A stretch of 24,756 nt of DNA from Anaerolineales bacterium (GTDB taxonomy: Bacteria > Chloroflexota > Anaerolineae > Anaerolineales > DRMV01). The stretch lies in contig JALXBY010000078.1 in NCBI GenBank assembly GCA_026991215.1, positions 1 to 24,756 of the forward strand, read 5' to 3'. The notes under the pieces were generated by a model. That model worked only from the letters and a program-made list of their open reading frames with translations. It had not been told where the DNA came from and made no database searches. Numbering within the stretch: the first letter of the stretch is position 1; every line of letters starts with the position of its first letter. The translations under genes and the position numbers were made by a program. Of the stretch, positions 14,796-22,400 are shown in pieces.

Positions 14796-15623
14796 ATGGA
14801 CGCCCTGGTTCTGGCCGGTGGTCTTGCCCGGCCCGGTGACCGCCTGTACCCCTTGATTCCCGACCGGCCCAAAGCCCTGCTTCCCCTCTTGGGCAGGCCC
14901 ATGTTGCAATGGGTCCTGGAGGCCCTGGACGCGGCCCAGGCGGTTGACCGGGTACTCGTCTTCGGCGACGCCTTGGAAACGGCCCACCCCTGGCGCTTTG
15001 GCAAGCCCATCCAGTTCCTGCCGGATGGGGGCAGCATGGTGGCCAACATCCTGGAGGGGTTGCGGCGCCTGCACCAGGAGCGGCCCGGCCTGGTGTTGCT
15101 CGTCAGCGGGGACGTGCCCACGATTACGGGGGAAATCGTAGACTGGGTCGCAGAAAATGCCCATCGGCTGGATGCAGAGGTGGTGTACCATGTGGTGGAA
15201 CGCCGGGTCATGGAGGCCCGCTTTCCAGGCGTACGGCGCACCTATGTGCGCTTCAAGGACGTGGAAGTGTGCGGCGCGGATGTCAACGTGGTCCATACTG
15301 TGCTGTCCCAGCGCCAGGATGACCTGTGGGAACGCCTCTACGCGGCCCGGAAGTCTCCGCTGCGGCAGGCCGCGCTTTTGGGATGGGACCTGGTGCTGGC
15401 CGTGCTCTTCCGGCGCATCACCTTGAAGGAAGCCGAACGGCGGATTGCCCGCCGGTTGCGGCTGGACGGCGTGGTGGCCCTCAGCCCCTACGCGGAACTG
15501 GCCATGGACGTGGACAAGCCCGAACACGTGGCCCTGGCCGAAACCGCGCTGCGCCGCCGGCAGGCCGAAACAGCCCAGGCCCCATCCCCCAAACCCGATG
15601 AGCATCCAGGCGCTTCCCCATGA
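14796..15623 (+). CDS. MobA-like/NTP_transferase nucleotidyltransferase
   Basis: 275 residues. The N-terminus DALVLAGGLARPGDRLYPLI, with DRPKALLPLLGRPML, is the nucleotide-binding signature of sugar-phosphate and MobA-type nucleotidyltransferases. LLVSGDVPTITGEIVDW contains the metal-binding aspartate. The glycine motif is a variant, GGLARPGD rather than GGxGxR. CGADVNVVHT and FRRITLKEAERRIARRL follow. It probably transfers a nucleotidyl group to a phosphorylated sugar or cofactor; the substrate is unknown. The ATG at 14796 follows GGGAGG at five bases. Its stop overlaps the next start as ATGA, opening a five-gene overlapping chain. Confidence 0.82.
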   Translation: MDALVLAGGLARPGDRLYPLIPDRPKALLPLLGRPMLQWVLEALDAAQAVDRVLVFGDALETAHPWRFGKPIQFLPDGGSMVANILEGLRRLHQERPGLVLLVSGDVPTITGEIVDWVAENAHRLDAEVVYHVVERRVMEARFPGVRRTYVRFKDVEVCGADVNVVHTVLSQRQDDLWERLYAARKSPLRQAALLGWDLVLAVLFRRITLKEAERRIARRLRLDGVVALSPYAELAMDVDKPEHVALAETALRRRQAETAQAPSPKPDEHPGASP

Positions 15624-16663
15624 ACACCGCTTCCCAATCTCCCTCCTTTGTCCGGTTGTGGTCCGAGGCCCTGCAGCGGTGGCCCTGGCTGGTGGTCAGC
15701 ATGGCCGCGGCCGCACTTTTGACCGTGGCCCTGTTCCGCTGGCGGCCTTTGCGCGTGCGGGCCGAAGTGCCCCTTTCCGTGCGCATCGACCTGCCCCGGC
15801 CGGGGTTCGTGCCGCCGGAACTGCTCTACATCCAGGCCGAGCACCTGCAACAGCGCCTGACCGCGCCTGAGGTGCTGGAAGACGTGCACGCGCACCTGCC
15901 CCCCGAACTCAAGGCCCGGCTGACGCCGGAGGCCCTGGGCCGGCGGGTGGCTGTGGACTGGCGGCTGACCCAGCGCTGGTACCTGGTGGCCTATGGTCGG
16001 ACCCCGCAAGAGGCCAGCGCCATCGTGCGGACCTGGGCCGACCGTCTGGAGGCTTACTGGCTCCCCCAATGGGAGGAAGCCACCCGCAAGCATCTGGCCC
16101 GAAGGGAAGCCCTGTGGCTGGCCCAGCAAGCCTGGGTCAAAGCCCAGCAACACGCGGCCTGGGCGCGCGCGGCGCGACAGCGCCTTCCCCAATGGCTGGA
16201 AACCCAACAGGCCCTGCCCCCTGAGGCACCTCTGGCGCCAGCCGCGTGGCAGGAACTCATGTTTTGGGTCGCCGTGGCCCAGTATGGCCCAGAGGCAGCA
16301 ACCCTTTCCTCACCGCCGCGGGAAGCCCCGCGAAGCCAGGTGCTGGCCTGGGTCAAGGACATCCTGATACCCCGGCTGGCTGCTGTGGAACGCGCGGCCC
16401 AGGAAGCCGCGCAACAGGCCCAGGCCACCCGCCGGGAACTCGAAAAACAGCCCGACCCAGGGGAGCAGGCCTGGCTCAGCCCCTGGTACCCGGTCACCAT
16501 TTCGCGGGAAGGGGAGGTCGTGCTCAGCGGACGGCCCACGCCTGCGGTGGCTGCCCTGTTCGGTACGGCCCTGGGCCTTGGCTTGTGGGTCGCCGGGCTG
16601 TTCGCCCTGGTCAGCCTGCCCCGGAAGCGGGCGGCATCCCTCGCGGAGGCACGGCCATCATGA
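15620..16663 (+). CDS. Two-TM protein with extracytoplasmic helical domain (Wzz-like topology)
   Basis: 347 residues. The first membrane helix is at about 24-41 (WLVVSMAAAALLTVALF). A large outside domain rich in Ala, Gln, Arg and Leu helices follows (for example LARREALWLAQQAWVKAQQH). A Pro-containing turn (SGRPTPAVAALFG) leads into the second helix at about 315-335. This is the topology of Wzz/chain-length determinants, but I recognise no sequence motif strong enough to name it. The ATGA overlaps at both ends tie it to the nucleotidyltransferase and ccmB genes. A role in polysaccharide or envelope assembly is possible; function unknown. Confidence 0.7.
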   Translation: MNTASQSPSFVRLWSEALQRWPWLVVSMAAAALLTVALFRWRPLRVRAEVPLSVRIDLPRPGFVPPELLYIQAEHLQQRLTAPEVLEDVHAHLPPELKARLTPEALGRRVAVDWRLTQRWYLVAYGRTPQEASAIVRTWADRLEAYWLPQWEEATRKHLARREALWLAQQAWVKAQQHAAWARAARQRLPQWLETQQALPPEAPLAPAAWQELMFWVAVAQYGPEAATLSSPPREAPRSQVLAWVKDILIPRLAAVERAAQEAAQQAQATRRELEKQPDPGEQAWLSPWYPVTISREGEVVLSGRPTPAVAALFGTALGLGLWVAGLFALVSLPRKRAASLAEARPS

Positions 16664-17367
16664 CCGCCCAGGAAGCCCCCCTGACCCTACCGAAACCCGG
16701 TTTCTGGAAGGCGGTGCAGGCCGTCTTCCTCAAGGACCTGCTGGCCGAATGGCGCAGCCGGGAGATTCTGACCGCGCAAATTTCCTTCGCCCTGATCGTG
16801 CTCATCATCTTCAACTTCGCCCTGGAGTTCAACCCCAAGGCCCGGTACAGCGTGGCTGTGGGCGTGCTGTGGACCCTGTTCGCCTTCGCCGGGACCTTGG
16901 GCCTCAACCGGTCCTGGAGCATGGAGCGGGAGAACCAGAGCATGGAGGGCCTGCTCCTCGCGCCGGTGGACCGCAGCGCCCTCTACCTGGGCAAGGCCCT
17001 GGCCAACCTGGTCTTCATGGCCGTGACCGCGGCCCTGGTGCTTCCGGTTTACGCCGCACTGTACAACATCGCGCTGTTCCGGCCCGGCTTCCTGGGCGTG
17101 CTGGTGCTGGGTTTCGTGGGGTATGCCGGCCTGGGCACCCTGGTCGCGGCCATGAGCGTCCAGGCCCGAACGCGGGACATCCTCCTGCCCTTGCTCCTGT
17201 TCCCCCTGCTCTTCCCGGTGCTGGTCATGGCGGTGCGGGCCTCCGAAGGGCTGTTGACCGGCGCCTCCTGGGAGGAAGTGGCCCCGTGGCTGCGCTTCCT
17301 CCTGGCCTATGACGTGATTTTCGTAACCTTAGCGTTCCTGGGGTTTGGCTATGTGGTGGAAGAATGA
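16660..17367 (+). CDS. ccmB: CcmB-family heme exporter membrane subunit
   Basis: 235 residues, about six membrane helices. FLKDLLAEWRSREILTAQISFALIVLIIF (seen in parts), FAFAGTLGLNRSWSMERENQSMEGLLLAPVDRSALYLGKAL (in parts) and the closing hydrophobic LLPLLLFPLLFPVLVMAV are characteristic of CcmB. This is the permease of the CcmABCD cytochrome c maturation ABC system that delivers heme via CcmE. The ATPase CcmA and the partner CcmC are not in this window. The next gene is a CcmG/TlpA-like thioredoxin, consistent with cytochrome c or exported thiol maturation. The start overlaps the previous stop as ATGA. Confidence 0.88.
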   Translation: MTAQEAPLTLPKPGFWKAVQAVFLKDLLAEWRSREILTAQISFALIVLIIFNFALEFNPKARYSVAVGVLWTLFAFAGTLGLNRSWSMERENQSMEGLLLAPVDRSALYLGKALANLVFMAVTAALVLPVYAALYNIALFRPGFLGVLVLGFVGYAGLGTLVAAMSVQARTRDILLPLLLFPLLFPVLVMAVRASEGLLTGASWEEVAPWLRFLLAYDVIFVTLAFLGFGYVVEE

Positions 17368-17932
17368 ATTCCGCCGGGTGGACCCCTTCTGGTGGTGGAG
17401 TGGCCTCGCGCTGGCGGCGGCCTTGGTGTGGGTCTGGTACACCGCGACCCCGGCGGCCAAACTCTACCAGGGCCGGCCGCCCGCGCCGATGGAGGGCTTC
17501 CCCGCGCCGGAACTGCAACTGGTCACCCTGGAAGGGCAACCGGTGCGGCTTTCGGACCTGCGGGGTACGCCTGTGATTCTGAACTTCTGGACTTCCTGGT
17601 GCCCGCCCTGCCGGTTGGAGATGCCCGCGCTGGAGCGGGTCTCCAGGGCTTACCAGGGCCGCGTGCACATCATCGGGGTCAACGTGACCGCGCTGGACGA
17701 CCTGGCCAAGGCCCGGGCCTTTCTGCAGGAGTTGGGCATCACCTTCCCCATCTGGCTGGATGAAACGGGTGCGGCCATGGAGACGTATCAGGTCAACGCC
17801 CTGCCCACCACCTTTTTCATCGACGCCCAGGGCACGATTTGCGAAGTGGTGGTCGGCGGACCCATGGCCGAGGCCCTGCTGCGAACCCGCGTCCAACGTC
17901 TGGAGGCAGGATGTTCCCCGTTCTCCCCTTAG
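17351..17932 (+). CDS. Membrane-anchored TlpA/CcmG-like thiol-disulfide protein
   Basis: 193 residues. An N-terminal helix at about 12-30 (PFWWWSGLALAAALVWVWY) anchors a thioredoxin fold outside the membrane. APELQLVTLEGQPVRLSDLR is the TlpA/redoxin N-terminal hallmark, C84-P-P-C87 in WTSWCPPCRLEMPAL is the active site, and ALPTTFFID contains the cis-proline. It could reduce apocytochrome c cysteines (the CcmG/ResA role) or act as the missing soluble partner of the VKOR protein; context favours the first because ccmB overlaps it by 17 bases. The ATG at 17351 has a weak ribosome site, as expected with coupling; an in-frame TTG at 17345 is rejected. Confidence 0.88.
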   Translation: MWWKNEFRRVDPFWWWSGLALAAALVWVWYTATPAAKLYQGRPPAPMEGFPAPELQLVTLEGQPVRLSDLRGTPVILNFWTSWCPPCRLEMPALERVSRAYQGRVHIIGVNVTALDDLAKARAFLQELGITFPIWLDETGAAMETYQVNALPTTFFIDAQGTICEVVVGGPMAEALLRTRVQRLEAGCSPFSP

Positions 17933-18657
17933 GCCCTTTGCAGTTGCCGGTCCCCCAACTTACGCTGGTCGTCTCCTTGGCCCTGGCCTACTGGCTCGCG
18001 GAGCGGTGGAGCACCCGCTTTGGCCTTTCCAGGAATAAGGTAGGGGATGGACTGTTCTGGGGGCTTTTGGCCGGGCTGGTGGGCGCGCGGCTGTTCTACG
18101 TCTTCCGCTACCCGGAGGCCTTCCGCGCGTCGCCGTTGAGCGTATTCTCGCCCAACCCAGGCCTGCTGGACCCCATCGGTGGCCTGGCCGCGGCCGGGGT
18201 GTTTATGGTCTGGTGGGCGCAGCGGCACCAAATTCCTCTGGCCCGCCTCGCGGATGCCCTGACGCCCTTCTTCGCGGTGTTGCAGGCCGGGTATGCCTTT
18301 TCCGCGGCGGCCCGGGGGGATTACTTCGGCATGCCGACCCGCCTGCCCTGGGCCGTGACCTTTCTGGGGGAAGCCCGGCACCCCACGGCCCTGTACTGGT
18401 TTGGGCTGAGCCTTTTGGTGCTCTACTGGGTGAAGCGGCAAAGCGAACTGCCCCCTTCGGTGCGCCCCGCGGGGGTGGTGTTTTGGTCCTTCGTGGCCTG
18501 GAGCGCGGGGGTGTACGTGTTCATCGAAGGGTTACGGGGCGATAGCCTGGTGCTGGAAAACGGCCTGCGCCTGGGGCACGTGGTGGCCCTGCCCATCCTG
18601 GCCCTGGCCCTGTGGCAGTGGGGGAAATTGCGAAAGCCGAGACCCGCCGACCGCTGA
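17911..18657 (+). CDS. Lgt-like (prolipoprotein diacylglyceryl transferase family) membrane protein, divergent
   Basis: 248 residues, about seven membrane helices. Family landmarks are GARLFYVFRYPEAF, DPIGGLAAAG, LADALTPFFAVLQAG, YFGMPTRLPWAVTF, ARHPTALYWFG and FIEGLRGDS. Compared by eye with E. coli Lgt, the position of His103 (SFHGG) is Ala. The GRLGN segment holding Arg143 and Asn146 is replaced by YAFSA, while the late Arg (EGLR) is kept. True Lgt activity is therefore doubtful. The ATG at 17911 follows GGAGG and lies inside the 3' end of the TlpA gene, 22 bases overlapping. The last codons and the stop come from the heptamer repeat. Confidence 0.75.
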   Translation: MFPVLPLGPLQLPVPQLTLVVSLALAYWLAERWSTRFGLSRNKVGDGLFWGLLAGLVGARLFYVFRYPEAFRASPLSVFSPNPGLLDPIGGLAAAGVFMVWWAQRHQIPLARLADALTPFFAVLQAGYAFSAAARGDYFGMPTRLPWAVTFLGEARHPTALYWFGLSLLVLYWVKRQSELPPSVRPAGVVFWSFVAWSAGVYVFIEGLRGDSLVLENGLRLGHVVALPILALALWQWGKLRKPRPADR

Positions 18658-18659
18658 CC
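18646..18659. repeat. Two heptamers forming the end of the Lgt-like gene
   Basis: GCCGACC (18646-18652) and GCTGACC (18653-18659) are in the same register and consensus as the other heptamer tracts. The stop codon TGA at 18655-18657 lies inside the second unit, so the repeat set the C-terminus of this protein. Confidence 0.6.
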
Positions 18660-18861
18660 GTACCGCCGCGTGCACGGGAACGCACGTTCGATGTTCTGCA
18701 AACCTGCCGTCCCCTCGGTACGAACCCCATTCCAGGCTGGAAAAGCCATCGAATAACACCGGGATTCCCTCCTGGTTCGCAAGATATGTGCAGCCAGGAC
18801 TGTGGCGTATTTTGAAGCGTTGCCCTCCGCGAATTTAAGGGGGTTTAAGTCTGGCGCATGG

Positions 18862-18867
18862 TAGAAT
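18862..18867 (+). promoter_or_regulatory. Putative -10 box of the nrdR-nrdJ operon
   Basis: TAGAAT lies 65 bases before the nrdR start, directly upstream of two palindromes. No matching -35 was found. The preceding 200 bases show no other gene, and I find no B12-box of a cobalamin riboswitch. Confidence 0.5.
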
Positions 18868-18872
18868 AGCGG

Positions 18873-18888
18873 CCCCAAATATCTGGGG
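18873..18888. promoter_or_regulatory. Candidate NrdR box 1
   Basis: CCCCAAATATCTGGGG is a 16-bp palindrome with 7 of 8 possible pairs and an AT-rich centre, the size and shape of NrdR operators. It would lie at about +1 of the transcript implied by the -10 box. Confidence 0.6.
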
Positions 18889-18904
18889 AGCCAAAGTATA
18901 TGAA

Positions 18905-18920
18905 CCCCCATATATGGGAG
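18905..18920. promoter_or_regulatory. Candidate NrdR box 2
   Basis: CCCCCATATATGGGAG is a second 16-bp palindrome (core CCCATATATGGG perfect). Its centre is exactly 32 bp from that of box 1, about three helical turns, as in known paired NrdR boxes. It overlaps the beginning of the nrdR ribosome site. Confidence 0.6.
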
Positions 18921-18926
18921 GAGGGG

Positions 18927-19388
18927 ATGCGCTGCCCGAACTGCCAGAGCGAAAACACACGGGTCATCGATACCTTCCGGGACAAGACCGGTCGGGTGCG
19001 TCGGCGGCGGGAATGTCGCCAATGCGGGCACCGGTTCAGCACCATTGAGCAATGGATTCAACAACTGCCCCTGGTCATCAAGGCCGATGGAAGCCGGGAA
19101 CCCTTCGACCGGGAGAAAATTCTCAAGGGGTTGCGCATCGCCTGTTGGAAACGTCCCGTCTCGGCGACCGACCTGGAGCGCCTGGTGGACGACGTCGAGG
19201 CTTACATCCGTTCGCTGGGTCGGGGGGAGGTGCCATCGCGGGTGATTGGCGACCGGGTGATTGAAGGCCTCAAGCGCCTGGACCCAGTGGCTTACATCCG
19301 CTACGCCATCGTGTACCTGGGCCTGGAGGACCTGTCCGCAGTCCGGCGGGAAATCGACCGGCTTCTGGCTTCCGACGCCCTCGCGTAG
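18927..19388 (+). CDS. nrdR: Transcriptional repressor NrdR
   Basis: Nucleotide-sensing repressor of ribonucleotide reductase genes; 153 residues. The zinc ribbon uses C3, C6, C30 and C33 (MRCPNC, ECRQC) with the RVRRRREC basic patch for DNA binding. An ATP-cone domain spans about 48-138 (PLVIKADGSREPFDREKILKG to YIRYAIVYLG). The ATG at 18927 is chosen because the family begins at MRCP and GGGAGGAGGGG precedes it; an ATG at 18900 would add nine residues not seen in the family. It is followed 39 bases later by nrdJ, its expected target, so the operon is probably autoregulated. Confidence 0.96.
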   Translation: MRCPNCQSENTRVIDTFRDKTGRVRRRRECRQCGHRFSTIEQWIQQLPLVIKADGSREPFDREKILKGLRIACWKRPVSATDLERLVDDVEAYIRSLGRGEVPSRVIGDRVIEGLKRLDPVAYIRYAIVYLGLEDLSAVRREIDRLLASDALA

Positions 19389-19427
19389 CCAGGCAAAATT
19401 CAATCCCAAAATTTGAAGGAGGCGCTT

Positions 19428-22400
19428 ATGGCCGAGCACGCGGCTCCAAAGGTGGGGTTATTACCTACACCGCCCATACCGGAAGGTCTGCCCAAAATCC
19501 GTTTCGCCAACGACAATGCCAAACTGGTGTTTTACAAGCGCTATGTGCGCAAGGGCCTGGACGGCAAGCCCATCGAAACCCCGGAAGAGACCTTCTGGCG
19601 GGTGGCCTATCACGTGGCCAAGGCCGAGAAGGAATTCGGCGCCAGCGAGGAAGAGGTCATCGAGCGGGCCAAGGACTTCTACCGCCTGCTGGCCGAGACC
19701 CTCTTCTACCCCAATTCCCCCACCTGGACGGGCGCGGGCACGCCTTTGGGCCAGCTGGCGGCGTGCTTTACAGAGGATATGCGCGTTGTAACAAGTCGAG
19801 GTTTAAAGCGCATTGCGGACGTCCAAGTAGGGGATTTGGTGCTAACCCACAAGGGACGTTTTCGCCCTGTTGTTGAAACAATGCAACGGTACTACAATGG
19901 CCCATTGTATCGGATAAAAGTAAAAGGAATAGGGGTTGTTTTGGAAGTCACCCCTGAACACCCCATCTTGACCCCCGAAGGATGGGTTGAAGTGCAACAT
20001 CTAAAAGTTGGGGATTGGGTTGCAGTTGGGGTGCCGCAAGGTACACAATCTGCCCCCGTGTTTGATCTTGCTTTGCTGGAATATGCCCCGGACCTTGAGG
20101 TGGAAGTCACCGAAATGAAAATTCGGGCTCGAAAACCTGCACGATACCAACATTCGGGACGTTTATCCAGGTGGAATCATCGCTTCATTCAACTAACTCC
20201 AGAATTGGCCCGCTTGTGCGGATACTATGTGGCGGAGGGGACGATTGGTACGGATGAGCGTTATGTGCGATTTACCCTGGGAGCCGATGAGCAAGAAATT
20301 CAGCAAGATATTGCTGAGTTGGTACATTCTATTTTCGGAATTAAGCCAATTATAACCCCATCTTCTTATGGAAAGTGGGTGCAAGTGGATGTTTACAGCC
20401 GCGTCGTTGCGGCTTGGTTCCGCACCCATTTCGGCAAAGGGGCCACTCAAAAGTTCCTGCCTACCTGGTTGCTGTATGCAGAGCCTCATATCCAGAAAGC
20501 GTTCTTAATTGGGCTTTTCCGTGGAGATGGCTTGTTCACGGAGCGCATCTATCCTGTGCAGCAAGGGAAACGCACCAAAGTGTTTCGCTCATTACGGTTA
20601 ACCCTGGCCAATCCCTCGCTGATTCAGCAAGTGTGGCAGATTCTGCTACGTTTAGGTTATGATGCAAGTATTCGTCCGGTGGACACAAAATATGTCACAC
20701 CAAATGCAAGCGATGCCGCCCAAATTTCTTTGCCGCCCCTGTCATCAAGAGACTTTGTACAGGAAACATTCCATATAACACTTCCAGAGCCTGACCCGCG
20801 ATATGTACGCAAGCACATACTTCGCAAAGAAAATCAAGTTTTCTTCAAGGTTGAACGCATAGAAGTGGTACCTTACAGCGGGCTTGTATACAACATGGAG
20901 GTTGAGGAGGATCATACATATGTTACGGAGGGAATAGTTGTCCACAACTGTTTCGTCCTCCCTATCTCCGACGACATGGGGCGCAAGGATTCGGGCATTT
21001 TCATGACCCTGCGCAACGCGGCCCTGATTCAGCAGACGGGCGGGGGGAATGGGTTTGCCTTTTCCCGCCTGCGGCCCAAGGGCACGGTGGTGAAGTCCTC
21101 CGCGGGCAAGGCCACGGGCCCGGTGGGTTTCCTGCGGGTGTACGACCACGCCTTTGGGGAGATTGCGCAGGGCGGGACAAGACGCGGGGCCAACATGGCC
21201 GTGCTGCGGGTGGACCATCCCGACGTGGAAGAATTCATCACCTGCAAGACGGACGAGAACGCCATCACCAACTTCAACATATCCGTGGGCATCACCGACG
21301 CCTTCATGCGCGCGGTGGAGAAGGACGAGGAATGGGAACTGGTCTTCCCCGACGTGACCGCGCCGGAATACGACGACTTCGACGGCACCCTGGAGGACGC
21401 GCGGGAGCAGGGGATTCCCATCAAGGTCTACAAGAAGGTGCGGGCCCGGGACCTTTTCGAGAAAATCGCCCGCCAGGCCCACCACAACGGCGAGCCGGGC
21501 GTGCTCTTCCTCGACCGGGCCAACCGGGACAACCCGGTGCCCCATCAGTACCGGCTGGAAGCAACAAACCCCTGCGGTGAACAATGGTTGGGTCCCTATG
21601 AGAACTGCTGCCTGGGTTCCATCAACCTGGCCAAACACGCCACGCCTGAGGGCGGTGTGGATTGGGAGAAACTGGCCGACACCGTGCGCCGCGCGGTGCG
21701 CTTCCTGGACGATGTGGTGCAGGCCAACCAGTACGTGCCTGCGGTGCCGCAGCTCAAAGAGGCCGCGCACCGCAACCGCCGCATTGGCCTGGGCATCATG
21801 GGCCTGGCCGACCTGATGTACATCAACGGCATCCGCTACGGTTCCAAAGAAGCCCAGGAGTTCGCAGCCCAAATCATGGAATTCATCCGCTTCCACGCCA
21901 TGAAGACCAGCATCGAACTGGCCCGGGAGCGGGGACCCTTCCCCGGCATCAAGGGCAGCATCTACGACCCGGAGAACCTCAAATGGAAGCCGCCCACCTG
22001 GCCCGACTGGCTGGGCGGCGGCCCCAAGACGGACTGGGGCCGCCCCGAACTGGACTGGAACGAAATCGTGGAGGGCATCAAGAAGTACGGCATCCGCAAC
22101 GCGGCCCAGTTGACCATTGCGCCCACGGGGTGCCTGGTCGCGGGGTCCATGGTGGTCACCGACCAGGGCGTGCTTCCCATTGAGGCCTTGGGGAACCCGC
22201 GTGCCACCCAGTGGCAGGACGTCCGCTTCCGCGTGGCGTCCGAAGGTGGCGTTCGGGAGGCGACGAAGTTTTATGTGAACGGCGTGGCCCATACCATCAA
22301 AGTGCGCACCCGGCGGGGGTATGTGATCCAAGCCACGGATGGGCATCGCATCCGGGTGTGGGAACGGGACCGGCTGGTCTGGAAACGGATGGATGAGATT

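Noticed and set aside
18658..18872. Cobalamin riboswitch upstream of the B12-dependent reductase operon
   Set aside because: Functionally attractive, but I find no B12-box or its conserved helices; AGCCAGGACTGTGGCG is only a loose resemblance.
18900..18926. Earlier ATG for nrdR
   Set aside because: It would translate through candidate NrdR box 2 and the strong ribosome site, adding nine residues that the family lacks.
19389..19427. TTCAA...TTGAA inverted repeat as a third operator between nrdR and nrdJ
   Set aside because: Only five pairs in an AT-rich gap; it does not match the two upstream palindromes.
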